From NCBI GenBank assembly GCA_017428545.1, contig JAFRQR010000009.1, positions 1 through 64,000 on the forward strand: a stretch of DNA of 64,000 nucleotides, written 5' to 3'. The position numbers were made by a program, and so were the translations under genes. The notes beneath the pieces were generated by a model. That model ran no database searches, had not been told where the DNA came from, and saw only the letters and a list, made by a program, of their open reading frames with translations. Each line of letters starts with the position of its first letter. The first letter of the stretch is position 1. This DNA is from Clostridiales bacterium. GTDB taxonomy: Bacteria; Bacillota; Clostridia; Saccharofermentanales; Saccharofermentanaceae. Of this stretch, positions 1 to 7,871 are shown in pieces.

Positions 1-94
1 AGCGGCTAGAAGAGATATTATCTGGTGTTTTGGGATATTCTCCTTGCCGGTATAATTTCACACACTTTAATTTGAATTCTTTACTGTAACGCAT
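1..94 (-). CDS. Transposase N-terminus (IS3/IS911-type HTH protein), cut by window edge
   Basis: Reading on the minus strand from an ATG at 94, the frame stays open to the window edge and encodes about 31 residues starting MRYSKEFKLKCVKLYRQG. This matches the start of the helix-turn-helix subunit of IS3/IS911-type transposases, which binds the element ends. A strong ribosome-binding site (GGAGGG) lies inside the 3' arm of a hairpin at 101-131. The rest of the gene is outside the window, so intactness cannot be judged. The family call rests on a short stretch and is moderate. Confidence 0.55.
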   Translation of the reverse strand, partial: MRYSKEFKLKCVKLYRQGEYPKTPDNISSSR

Positions 95-100
95 AAAAAT

Positions 101-131
101 ACCCTCCTTACTGTTGTCCAGTAAGGAGGGT
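101..131 (-). terminator. Perfect 13-bp hairpin downstream of ribU that also holds the transposase RBS
   Basis: Arms 101-113 and 119-131 are perfectly complementary with a 5-base loop. Read on the minus strand the hairpin is followed by TATTTTTAT, so it can act as an intrinsic terminator for ribU. The transposase Shine-Dalgarno lies in the second arm, so transcription entering from outside would produce an mRNA with that site paired. Insertion elements commonly protect themselves this way; applying it here is inference. Confidence 0.6.
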
Positions 132-176
132 ACATATCACTTATAAGAACAGCCTTTCTTTTTTGCGGAAATGATC

Positions 177-860
177 TTACTTTTCTTCGGATACTTCCGG
201 TTCTGCTTCTTTTGCCTGATCCTTCTTTTCCTCAAAGAATCTTCTAAGCGGCAGATAGCAGAAGTAGGCAATGATCGAGATCGTAATGCCCTTGAAGATG
301 TTAAACGGAACGAACGTCATCAGGATAACATCCAGCTTGGTTTTGATCGAAAACAGGAAGTTTGCCTCGTCACAGGACGCAATGATCGCCGGGAGCGGGA
401 ATCCGCACACTTTCTCATAAAGCGGAATGCTGAAGAAATAGTTGACGAACGACGTGGCGATCGTCAGTGCAGCCGTGCCGAAAACAAGCGACAGGATGAC
501 ACCCTTTGTATTCTTCAAACGCTGGTAAACGATCGTTGCCGCCAAAACAAAAAACGTGCCGGAGATAAAGTTTGCGACTTCACCGATGCCTTCGGTGGAA
601 GACATGCCGAAAATGAAATGCAGCAGATTCTTAAGGAGTTCCACGATCACTCCTGCGACCGGTCCGCATGCAAAGCCTGCAAAGAGCGCGGGAATATCCG
701 AGAAATCGTACTTAAGGAAGCCCGGCATCAGCGGAAGCGGGACCTCAAGCATCATAAGAACTTCTGCAAGTGCAGTCATTACACCTGTAAGAGCGATCTT
801 GCGGATCAATGATTTTCTGGTTGCGTTCTGGGATTTGAGATTTGTTGTTACTTCTGACAT
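177..860 (-). CDS. ribU: ECF transporter substrate-binding (S) component, riboflavin type (RibU)
   Basis: A 227-residue membrane protein with five to six hydrophobic segments, predicted to be the riboflavin-binding S component that works with a shared EcfA/EcfA'/EcfT module not encoded here. The conserved block FLKYDFSDIPALFAGF, at about residues 48-63, and the following GPVAGV are typical of RibU. The last 20 or so residues are a charged, lysine- and glutamate-rich cytoplasmic tail. An FMN riboswitch directly upstream supports the riboflavin assignment independently of the protein. It is transcribed alone, with a good promoter upstream and a hairpin at 101-131 downstream. Confidence 0.9.
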   Translation of the reverse strand: MSEVTTNLKSQNATRKSLIRKIALTGVMTALAEVLMMLEVPLPLMPGFLKYDFSDIPALFAGFACGPVAGVIVELLKNLLHFIFGMSSTEGIGEVANFISGTFFVLAATIVYQRLKNTKGVILSLVFGTAALTIATSFVNYFFSIPLYEKVCGFPLPAIIASCDEANFLFSIKTKLDVILMTFVPFNIFKGITISIIAYFCYLPLRRFFEEKKDQAKEAEPEVSEEK

Positions 861-865
861 TTATA

Positions 866-993
866 CCACTCCTTCCATCCGGACTATACCGTCGGCACCG
901 GATTCGCACCGGTTCAGCTCTTCGCTCGCGGGCTCGTATCTTCTCTTGATACATCACCGCCGGTGGGGAATCACACCCCGCCCTGAAGTTACG
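866..993 (-). promoter_or_regulatory. FMN riboswitch (RFN element)
   Basis: On the minus strand the leader carries the hallmark RFN blocks in order: CTTCAGGGCGGGGTG, TTCCCCACCGGCGGT, AGCCCGCGAGC, GGTGCGAATCCGGTGCCGAC and TATAGTCCGGATGG. Spacing and order fit the six-helix FMN aptamer. The ribU Shine-Dalgarno (GGAAGGAG, about 868-875) follows the last conserved block directly and overlaps the bases expected in the closing helix, and no separate terminator fits before the ATG at 860. Control is therefore more likely by blocking translation than by attenuation (inference). Confidence 0.95.
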
Positions 994-998
994 ACAGG

Positions 999-1027
999 AT
1001 TATAAAACTCACATGTAACTACGTCAA
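999..1027 (-). promoter_or_regulatory. Sigma-A promoter of ribU
   Basis: Minus strand -35 TTGACG (1022-1027), 17-base spacer, -10 TATAAT (999-1004). The start point would fall a few bases before the FMN aptamer, as expected for a riboswitch-controlled transcript. Confidence 0.75.
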
Positions 1028-1112
1028 GAGGTAATCAAAGTGAAACACCACCGTCGCTTTTTCTGCGATATACTAGAGCATGAGAAATACTAATAATATG
1101 GGGTCTTAGGGA

Positions 1113-2024
1113 ATGAGAAGAAATTTAATGCCGGCAGTTCTGGCAATTGCGATAGTTAGTACATCTGTATTTTGTTGCGCCTGCAATGACAAAAAGACGA
1201 TCGGTTCTACCGGTAACGTCACCTGGACTGCGCCTTCGAAGGCTTCGGAAAACCTTCAGAGCGAACCTTCAGAAACCACTCCTGTTGAAACGCCGACTCC
1301 GACACCTTCGCCGGAACCGACAGAAACACCGACGCCCTCTCCTTCCCCGACACCTGTCCCGGAATATGTAGAGCCGATCATCGAAGGAGGCCCTGTCTGG
1401 TACAGCGGCTATGTGGATCCGAGATCCGTCCGCGCGGAAGTCGTCTCCAACCCGGAAGACATTGCCGTCCTCGTAAACAAATACTATACGACCACTGCGG
1501 AATATGTGCCTGAACTGGTCTGGGCAAAATACTCCGCCAACCAGCAGCTTCGTCCGGAAGCCGCTACTGCATGGGAACAGATGCACGACGCATGTCTTGC
1601 CGATATCGGTGAAGATCTCTACCTGATCTCCGGCTACAGATCCTGGGCCACACAGACCGCAAGTTTCAACAATGCGATCCCCAGACGCGGTCTGGATAAA
1701 GCCGTCTGCAAAAACGCTTACCCCGGAAGATCCGAACATCCTCTCGGACTGGCACTGGACATCAACATCAGAAGTGACCCGGAGATCCGCGATAATTTCG
1801 TCTATACCAAAGCCGGCGAATGGGTCCTCGAACACGGTCACGAGTACGGCTTTATCTGGCGTTATCCGAAAGATTACGGCCATATCACGGGCTACGGCGT
1901 GGAAGGCTGGCACTTCCGCTATGTAGGTGTCGATGTCGCGACCGAAATGTATGACAACAACATCATGACGCTGGAAGAATATTACGGAAAACCTCAGATC
2001 CTGCCGGATGATTATAACGAGTAA
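1113..2024 (+). CDS. VanY-family D-alanyl-D-alanine carboxypeptidase, lipoprotein
   Basis: 303 residues. A hydrophobic signal segment (about 5-20) ends in a cysteine-rich stretch (CCAC, Cys24), an atypical lipobox. Residues about 45-90 are a Pro/Thr/Ser linker with repeated TPTPSP units, suited to spanning the wall. The C-terminal peptidase domain has the M15 zinc motifs SEHPLGLALDI (His and Asp ligands) and EGWHFRYVG (catalytic Glu, His ligand), plus the SGYRS block. It should trim D-Ala from peptidoglycan stem peptides outside the cell. The MBL-fold gene starts 12 bases downstream and is probably cotranscribed. No van resistance genes are nearby, so housekeeping wall remodelling is likelier than glycopeptide resistance. 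Confidence 0.85.
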   Translation: MRRNLMPAVLAIAIVSTSVFCCACNDKKTIGSTGNVTWTAPSKASENLQSEPSETTPVETPTPTPSPEPTETPTPSPSPTPVPEYVEPIIEGGPVWYSGYVDPRSVRAEVVSNPEDIAVLVNKYYTTTAEYVPELVWAKYSANQQLRPEAATAWEQMHDACLADIGEDLYLISGYRSWATQTASFNNAIPRRGLDKAVCKNAYPGRSEHPLGLALDINIRSDPEIRDNFVYTKAGEWVLEHGHEYGFIWRYPKDYGHITGYGVEGWHFRYVGVDVATEMYDNNIMTLEEYYGKPQILPDDYNE

Positions 2025-2036
2025 GGAAAAGAACTT

Positions 2037-2723
2037 ATGCTGATCAGCCACAACGGAGATTACCAGTTCTTCAACATCGGCGGGAAGACGTATTCCTGCT
2101 ATTGCATCACGTATAAAGACAAGGCCGTCATGATCGACTGTGGCCCGCTTGCCGAGCGCGAGACGATCGAAAAGAACATGCAGAAGGATTTTCTTTTCGA
2201 TGTGGATGCGATCTTTCTGACCCATGCCCACGGAGATACCGCAGGCAATGCCGAGTACTTCTCGATGCTTTATAACTGTCCGGTCTACTGCATGAAAGAA
2301 TCGATGGAAGCCCTGAAAAAAGGTTCTTACACGCGTCCCGGCAAAAACCATCCTTACATCAAAAAAGCGGGAGTCGCGGGAAATATCGTTCCGAAACTTC
2401 CGGCATTTATGCCGTTTGAGCCCTGCAGGAATCTTGAAGTACTCACCAAAAAGATCGCAGAAGAATATCTCGGGAAGGACGTCATGCTCCTGATGACTCC
2501 CGGCCATTCCGAAGATTCCATTTCCCTGAAGATCGGAGATACCGCATTTATCGGGGATGCCGCCCAGTTTAATAAACGTGTGCTCGCCTCGGTCTTCGTA
2601 GATAACGAAGCCCAGCTCGGAAGAACGTGGCAGACCCTTCTTTCTCTTTCCTGCAAGCAGTACTTAAGTGCGCACGGCAGAGCTTTTTCTTCAGAAGAGT
2701 GGTTAGATTCCGGGAAAAAATAA
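2037..2723 (+). CDS. MBL-fold metallo-hydrolase
   Basis: 228 residues with a metallo-beta-lactamase fold: THAHGDTAG (63-70), PGH (about 158), IGDAA and SAHGR near the end supply the usual metal ligands. The canonical HxHxDH is HAHGDT here, so the histidine that normally binds the second zinc is replaced by threonine. There is no signal peptide, so it should be cytoplasmic. It follows the VanY-like gene after 12 bases with AAGGA as ribosome-binding site. The substrate is unknown; glyoxalase-II-like or lactonase-like hydrolysis is possible. Confidence 0.8.
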   Translation: MLISHNGDYQFFNIGGKTYSCYCITYKDKAVMIDCGPLAERETIEKNMQKDFLFDVDAIFLTHAHGDTAGNAEYFSMLYNCPVYCMKESMEALKKGSYTRPGKNHPYIKKAGVAGNIVPKLPAFMPFEPCRNLEVLTKKIAEEYLGKDVMLLMTPGHSEDSISLKIGDTAFIGDAAQFNKRVLASVFVDNEAQLGRTWQTLLSLSCKQYLSAHGRAFSSEEWLDSGKK

Positions 2724-2755
2724 CTTCGCGGACAAGTGCTTTTACCAAACTATAA

Positions 2756-5368
2756 TCAATAATATTCTTTCCGGATGCCCTCGACGACATCGTCTGTCAT
2801 GGTCGTACTCAGACCTATGGCAGTAGTTCCTACGACGACCAGAAGGTGGACGAGGATCACGATGATAAAGTAGGGAACGTTGATATATCCCATGACATTT
2901 CTTCCGGCAAACACTGCCAGCGCACCTATAGACAGGTACAAGATCAGGATCAGCGTCACGATGCTTTCGAAGAAGTAAACGATACTCTCGAAAATGACCA
3001 TTCCGAAAAGCGTCTTTCTGGACATGCCGACCGCCGTCAGAAGGATGTATTCTTTTCTTCTGAACACGATGTTGCTGATAACGGTCATGATGACGTTCAA
3101 AAAGCACACGAAACTCAGCATCGCCACATAGCCGTACATGATGATCCTAACAAGAGAATTGACCGCTTTGGCCGCACGCGTATTGATGCCCATATCGACG
3201 AGCTGGTCCGTAAGATACAGGTTGTTCTGCAGCATCTCCTTCATGGTCCTGATCGTGGAGACCGGCTTATCCGCCGTATACTGGAAGATCTCCAGGCCCG
3301 GCATGTCCCTCAGCCGGTAGTATTCGAGGCGGGACAGCGGAACATAGATCTCAGGAAGCGAATCATCGGTCTGGGTATCTTTTTTCAGGTCGATCTCCGC
3401 TGCCGGCTGAAGCGGGATCGAAAGGGAATCGGCCGACCCGTAGCGTGTACTGAGAGTCATTTTTTCGGGGAGCGAAGTAAAGATATTCCGTTCTTCTTCA
3501 TGACCCTCTTCATAATAGCCGAACGTTCCGTTGACCAGACAAAGCTCCGATCCATAGGACAAAAACAGATCCGCATCGATATTGTTCCGTTTGCATATAT
3601 CTCTCCAGGACGCATCATCGATAAAGACCAGGTTCATCGATATCAGCGTCTTATCGCCGTCTGTTTTTTTGATGTTTGTTCCTGAAGAAACACTTTCTTC
3701 GGGAACGTCCACTATCAGGTCGAATACCTCATATTCCAGCCGCCCGGAAGTAACGGTATCCACTCCCTGAAGTTCATAGTACATGGCTTCGTCTTCATTG
3801 GTAAATCCCAGATCATCCGTATATCTGGCATAGCAGATGGTGTTAACGGAACCTTCGTCATCCACATGGAAATTTCTCGTGACGGAAGTGACCATCATGT
3901 TCGCGAACAGGATCATGAAGCAGCTGGCCATGATCGATACGACCGTGGCAAGATATCTTTTTCTGTATCTCTGATAATTCTTTACGGAAAGCGCTCCCGT
4001 AAATCCCAAAAGTTTGGCCGTGATCGCATGTGTCCTTTTTCTTTCACGTCCCCTTCCGAAGTTGTCTTTGACACGGACCGCTTCGATCGGAAGGACCCGG
4101 GAGACCTGAAGTACCGGCAGGAAGATCGCGGCGAAAATAGTAAGGAGAGATAACAAAGCGGCACCGATCGTATTCTGGTATCCGACACGGAAAGTAAGGT
4201 CGATGTTCTTTACGATGAAGTAGTTTCCGGCGTCGCTTCCGAGACCGCTTAAGGCATGAAGAAGAAGATAACTGCTTCCCTGCCCGAGAAGGATACCGAT
4301 CGGTATTCCGATGACCGAATACAGGAAAGCCTCCGTAAGCATCAGTTCCCGTACCTGTTTTCTCGTGGCGCCCACGGACTTCAAAAGTCCGATCGCACGA
4401 AGTCTCTCTGACGAGGAAGAGGAGAAAGAATTATAGATGAGCATGATAGCCAGAAGCGCGATCATGCTGATGCTCGCCGCCGACACGATGCCGATGATAA
4501 GATGCACGCGGCTGTCATCCGCGGAGTTTTCCATTCGTATGAAATCTTTGTTGTAAAGACAGTCGTCTTCGTTCTCAAAATGGTCGTTGGTAAACTGGAT
4601 ATAATCAGAAGGATCTTTGAGCCGGAAATACGCATTGACCGCCGCACCGCCCATAAGGTCATCCGACATGGTCAGCACTGTCTTATCGGCGATCTCCTTC
4701 CATTTCGCATACTCAGGAACGGCAAAATATCCGACGATCGTATATTCCTTGGAACCGATCGCGAAAAGTTCCTCATTTACGGATCCGTCATTTTCACGGC
4801 TCAGTCCCTGCAGGTTCATTACCTTATGGCCTTCCGAATAACGGGCATACATATCCAGATGGATCGTCGTTCCCAGTGTAAATTCTTCGCGTCCGTCCGA
4901 GTACATCTCCAAAGAGATGATCGCTTCCGAACTGTTTTCCGGAAGTCTTCCGAGCACGACCGGAAGATTGCAGAGTTCGGCATAATTCGGGCTCATCGCT
5001 CCGACGAAATAAGTGTATTTGTACGGGGTCGAGAAACTGGGCGCATGGATTCCGCCGGAATTACCGATCGAGTTAAATCCGGGATTATATCCGATCTCCT
5101 GAATATATGCGGGACTATTGATGCGGTCGTCCTTTAAGACCTTCTGGTAATCCATGGAAGTCATGGAATAGGCCTGCACATGCCACTTTCCGTAGGCATC
5201 GTCCGCGAAGCTCTTCAGCACGTCCACCGCGCACTGATGGGCGGATGCCACAATACAGAACATCATCGTCGCGATGATGATCCCGATCAGTGTCAGGATC
5301 GAACGTCCTTTATTGGCAAATACCGTGCGTTTGGCATACTTGCTGACGATATTGGGCGTGCGGCTCAT
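2756..5368 (-). CDS. ABC transporter permease, FtsX/MacB-like with two FtsX domains
   Basis: 870 residues. An N-terminal membrane segment (about 18-40), a large extracytoplasmic domain (about 45-290), three membrane segments with the FtsX signature (GLLKSVGATRKQVRELMLTEA), a second anchor near 470-490, another extracytoplasmic domain, and a final three-segment FtsX block with AVGMSRKTLFGMVIFESI. This duplicated layout is typical of permeases that export or sense peptides and lipids rather than import nutrients. Its ATG overlaps the stop of the upstream ATPase by 4 bases. It is the last gene of an operon with a response regulator and kinase, so it probably handles an antimicrobial peptide or cell-envelope stress (inference). 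Confidence 0.85.
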   Translation of the reverse strand: MSRTPNIVSKYAKRTVFANKGRSILTLIGIIIATMMFCIVASAHQCAVDVLKSFADDAYGKWHVQAYSMTSMDYQKVLKDDRINSPAYIQEIGYNPGFNSIGNSGGIHAPSFSTPYKYTYFVGAMSPNYAELCNLPVVLGRLPENSSEAIISLEMYSDGREEFTLGTTIHLDMYARYSEGHKVMNLQGLSRENDGSVNEELFAIGSKEYTIVGYFAVPEYAKWKEIADKTVLTMSDDLMGGAAVNAYFRLKDPSDYIQFTNDHFENEDDCLYNKDFIRMENSADDSRVHLIIGIVSAASISMIALLAIMLIYNSFSSSSSERLRAIGLLKSVGATRKQVRELMLTEAFLYSVIGIPIGILLGQGSSYLLLHALSGLGSDAGNYFIVKNIDLTFRVGYQNTIGAALLSLLTIFAAIFLPVLQVSRVLPIEAVRVKDNFGRGRERKRTHAITAKLLGFTGALSVKNYQRYRKRYLATVVSIMASCFMILFANMMVTSVTRNFHVDDEGSVNTICYARYTDDLGFTNEDEAMYYELQGVDTVTSGRLEYEVFDLIVDVPEESVSSGTNIKKTDGDKTLISMNLVFIDDASWRDICKRNNIDADLFLSYGSELCLVNGTFGYYEEGHEEERNIFTSLPEKMTLSTRYGSADSLSIPLQPAAEIDLKKDTQTDDSLPEIYVPLSRLEYYRLRDMPGLEIFQYTADKPVSTIRTMKEMLQNNLYLTDQLVDMGINTRAAKAVNSLVRIIMYGYVAMLSFVCFLNVIMTVISNIVFRRKEYILLTAVGMSRKTLFGMVIFESIVYFFESIVTLILILYLSIGALAVFAGRNVMGYINVPYFIIVILVHLLVVVGTTAIGLSTTMTDDVVEGIRKEYY

Positions 5369-6048
5369 TTACGGATCACCTCATCATGCTCGATCCGTCC
5401 GTCACGGATCGTAATGATGCGTTTGGCCTGAAGTGCGACGTTCTCATCATGTGTGATGAGCACTGTCGTCTGGTTGTATTTCTGATTGGAATAGCGGAGA
5501 AGTTCGACGACTTCCTGGCTGTTTTTCGAGTCCAGGTTACCGGTCGGTTCATCCGCGAGAAGGATCGTCGGCGCATTGATCAATGCACGTCCGATCGCCA
5601 CGCGCTGCTGCTGGCCGCCGGAAAGCTGATTCGGAAATGCGTCTCTTTTTTCGGAAAGTCCCAGAAGCTCGAGGAGTTCATCGAGTCTTTCCTGGTTCAC
5701 TTTTCTATGATCCAAAAGCACCGGCATCGTGATGTTTTCGACGACCGTAAGTACCGGGATCAGGTTAAAAAACTGGTACACAAGTCCGATCTCTCTTCTC
5801 CGGAAGATCGACAGCTGCTCATCGGTCTGCCTGAAAATATCCTTGCCGTCGACAAGTACCGTGCCGGATGTCGGACGGTCGACGCCGCCGAGCATGTGCA
5901 GAAGCGTGGATTTTCCGGAGCCGGAAGCGCCGATGATCGCGACGAATTCGCCTTTTTCAATGCTCAGGGAAACATCGTCGAGCGCGGCAACGACATTTTC
6001 GTCCTTACCGTATGTTTTCGTCAGATGTTCTGCTCTTAAGATCTCCAT
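5365..6048 (-). CDS. ABC transporter ATP-binding protein, MacB/LolD/BceA-like
   Basis: 227 residues, a complete nucleotide-binding subunit: Walker [10 protein letters not shown] (40-48), [19 protein letters not shown]-loop region, LSGGQQQR signature, Walker [12 protein letters not shown] and H-loop THD. The TGNLD sequence after Walker B is characteristic of the LolD/MacB/BceA group that pairs with FtsX-type permeases. It sits 2 bases after the kinase and overlaps the permease start by 4 bases, so the partners are clear. Confidence 0.92.
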   Translation of the reverse strand: MEILRAEHLTKTYGKDENVVAALDDVSLSIEKGEFVAIIGASGSGKSTLLHMLGGVDRPTSGTVLVDGKDIFRQTDEQLSIFRRREIGLVYQFFNLIPVLTVVENITMPVLLDHRKVNQERLDELLELLGLSEKRDAFPNQLSGGQQQRVAIGRALINAPTILLADEPTGNLDSKNSQEVVELLRYSNQKYNQTTVLITHDENVALQAKRIITIRDGRIEHDEVIRK

Positions 6049-6050
6049 AT

Positions 6051-7061
6051 TTACCTCTTCGACGAATAGAAACGCACCGTGAATACCGCGCCGGTCAGAG
6101 GCTTCTCACGGTTTCCTGCCCGGATGGTTCCGTTTTGTCTTTCCACGATCATTTTACTTAATGCAAGGCCGATACCGATGCTGGTGTTAAGTGCCACTTT
6201 TCCTCTGTAAAAGCGCTCGAATACATGAGGGATATCTTCGGGATCGATACCCGTTCCCGTATCCATGATCACGATCTCCGTATAGATCGGCGTGTGCTTG
6301 ACATTGATCTCGATTTTTCCTCCGGACGGCGTATGTTCCATACAGTTTTTCAGGATGTTGCCGATGGCTTCGCAGGTCCACATCATGTCGCCGCGGACGA
6401 TCGCGTCATCCGGTACATTCACCGAAAGCGTAACACCGTTGATATCGAGCGGCACGGCAAGAGTATCCGAAGCACGGCGAAGCATCTCTTTGACGTTATA
6501 TTCTTTCGTTTCAAAAAAGACTGTATCCGCATCGATCTTACTCATCTTCAAAAGGGTGTTGATCAGCCATTCGATACGGTTTAATCCCTGCATCATCTCG
6601 CCGAGAAGATCGAATCTTTTATCATCGGAAAGCTCCGCGTCCGAAAACATATCGACCACGATATTCATGGACGTAAGCGGGGTACGGAGCTGATGGGCGA
6701 TATCCGCGATGGAATCGGAAAGGAACCTCTTATCTGCCATGAGCTGGGAGGCCTGCTCGCGAAGGCGGATGACCAGTTTGTGGATCTCGGAACTTAAGAT
6801 CGCGACCTCACCTTCCCTGTATTCTTCGAATTTGACGTCTTCTGCGCCGTGAAGGATCTTATCGATCGAATCCGAAAGCTCCGCGATCCTTCTGTAACGG
6901 GAGATATCTGCGATCAGCCGGATAATAAGAAGCAGACATGCCGTCAGAAGAACGAAGACGGCATATTTTACGTCCAAAAGAAATCCCGCTCCCGCAAGCA
7001 GGAGCGTGACGATAATGGAGATCAGATATTCCCGGCGTAATTCCGCGTTATTCCGAAACAT
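6051..7061 (-). CDS. Sensor histidine kinase with intramembrane-sensing architecture (BceS/VncS-like)
   Basis: 336 residues. Two membrane segments (about 12-29 and 33-50) are separated by only a few residues, so there is almost no extracellular domain, as in the BceS group that senses through a partner ABC transporter. A HAMP-like stretch follows, then the phosphoacceptor box DIAHQLRTPLTS (His123), an N box (GNILKNCMEH) and the ATP lid (DTGTGIDPEDIPHVFERFYRG, then GIGLALSKMIVE). It lies 2 bases downstream of its response regulator and 2 bases upstream of the ATPase. Confidence 0.9.
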   Translation of the reverse strand: MFRNNAELRREYLISIIVTLLLAGAGFLLDVKYAVFVLLTACLLLIIRLIADISRYRRIAELSDSIDKILHGAEDVKFEEYREGEVAILSSEIHKLVIRLREQASQLMADKRFLSDSIADIAHQLRTPLTSMNIVVDMFSDAELSDDKRFDLLGEMMQGLNRIEWLINTLLKMSKIDADTVFFETKEYNVKEMLRRASDTLAVPLDINGVTLSVNVPDDAIVRGDMMWTCEAIGNILKNCMEHTPSGGKIEINVKHTPIYTEIVIMDTGTGIDPEDIPHVFERFYRGKVALNTSIGIGLALSKMIVERQNGTIRAGNREKPLTGAVFTVRFYSSKR

Positions 7062-7063
7062 GC

Positions 7064-7738
7064 TTACTCCCCGGCCTTATATCCGAAACCGCGGATCGTA
7101 CGGATCAGGACCGGTTCTGCCGGATCATCCTCGATCTTTTCGCGGAGGCGCTTGATATATACGGTAAGGGTATTGTCGTTAACATACTCGCCGCCGACAT
7201 CCCAGAGATCCTGGAGAAGTTTGGCACGGGTCAGGACGACACCCTGATTATTGGCAAACAGAAGGAGGAGCCTGTACTCCAGTGCAGACAGGATGATCTC
7301 GTTACCATCCTTGCTGACATTGGCACGTGCCGTATCGATCTTCACGTTTCCGAGTTCAACAACATCGGAAGCCTTGTGGCTTCTTCTCATAACGCTCTTG
7401 ATACGGGAGAGCATCTCTCTGGGACGGAAAGGCTTGCTGATGTAGTCATCCGCACCCATATCCAGGCCGGTGACAACACTATATTCATCACCGGATGCCG
7501 TAACGAAGATGACCGGAATATCGGCTTTCTGTGCCTTGATCGCCGCACATACGGCGTATCCGTTTCCGTCTGTCAAAGAAATATCAATAAGCGCAAGGTC
7601 GAATGTTTCCGTCTCGATCTTGTTCATTGCCGTTGTCTGGCCCGGAGCCCAGATCACTTCGAATCCTTCGGATTTTAAAAATGCAGATAAAGTGGTTACG
7701 ATGCTGGAATCGTCTTCTACCAGTAATATTCTTCCCAT
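7064..7738 (-). CDS. OmpR-family response regulator
   Basis: 224 residues. The receiver domain has acidic pocket residues E8, D9 and D10, phosphoacceptor Asp52 (LALIDISL), a Thr switch (VTASGD) and conserved Lys (ISKPF). The C-terminal winged helix contains LSALEYRLLLLFANNQGVVLTRAKLLQDLW and VYIKRLREKIEDDP, typical of OmpR/PhoB DNA-binding domains. First gene of the four-gene operon, so it probably activates its own operon, as BceR- and VncR-like regulators do. Confidence 0.92.
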   Translation of the reverse strand: MGRILLVEDDSSIVTTLSAFLKSEGFEVIWAPGQTTAMNKIETETFDLALIDISLTDGNGYAVCAAIKAQKADIPVIFVTASGDEYSVVTGLDMGADDYISKPFRPREMLSRIKSVMRRSHKASDVVELGNVKIDTARANVSKDGNEIILSALEYRLLLLFANNQGVVLTRAKLLQDLWDVGGEYVNDNTLTVYIKRLREKIEDDPAEPVLIRTIRGFGYKAGE

Positions 7739-7823
7739 AATCTATCCTCACTATTCCTTTGGGGCAGAAATCCGGTCATATCTTCAGCCTGCTGCCTCAT
7801 AAAAGCACACCCCTGCCCCTATC

Positions 7824-7853
7824 AGTATAATTAAATTCTACAATTTTTTACAA
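7824..7853 (-). promoter_or_regulatory. Putative promoter of the regulator-kinase-ABC operon
   Basis: Minus strand TTGTAA (7848-7853), 18-base spacer, TATACT (7824-7829), about 85 bases before the response-regulator ATG. The AT-rich spacer and weak -35 would suit an activator-dependent promoter. Confidence 0.45.
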
Positions 7854-7871
7854 GGTAATAGGTGACTAAAA

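Noticed and set aside
1066..1074. CTAG site (TATACTAGAG) upstream of the vanY-like gene as part of the uronate regulon
   Set aside because: It shares only the CTAG core, lacks the CAT or flanking bases of the other sites, and the gene has no link to uronates.
1113..2024. Vancomycin-resistance vanY
   Set aside because: Domain motifs agree, but vanHAX and vanRS are absent nearby and the lipoprotein form with a Pro/Thr linker is common in susceptible Clostridia.
1269..2507. 412-residue minus-strand frame across the vanY-like and MBL genes
   Set aside because: It spans two good genes on the other strand. Arg- and Phe-rich shadow with no start signals.
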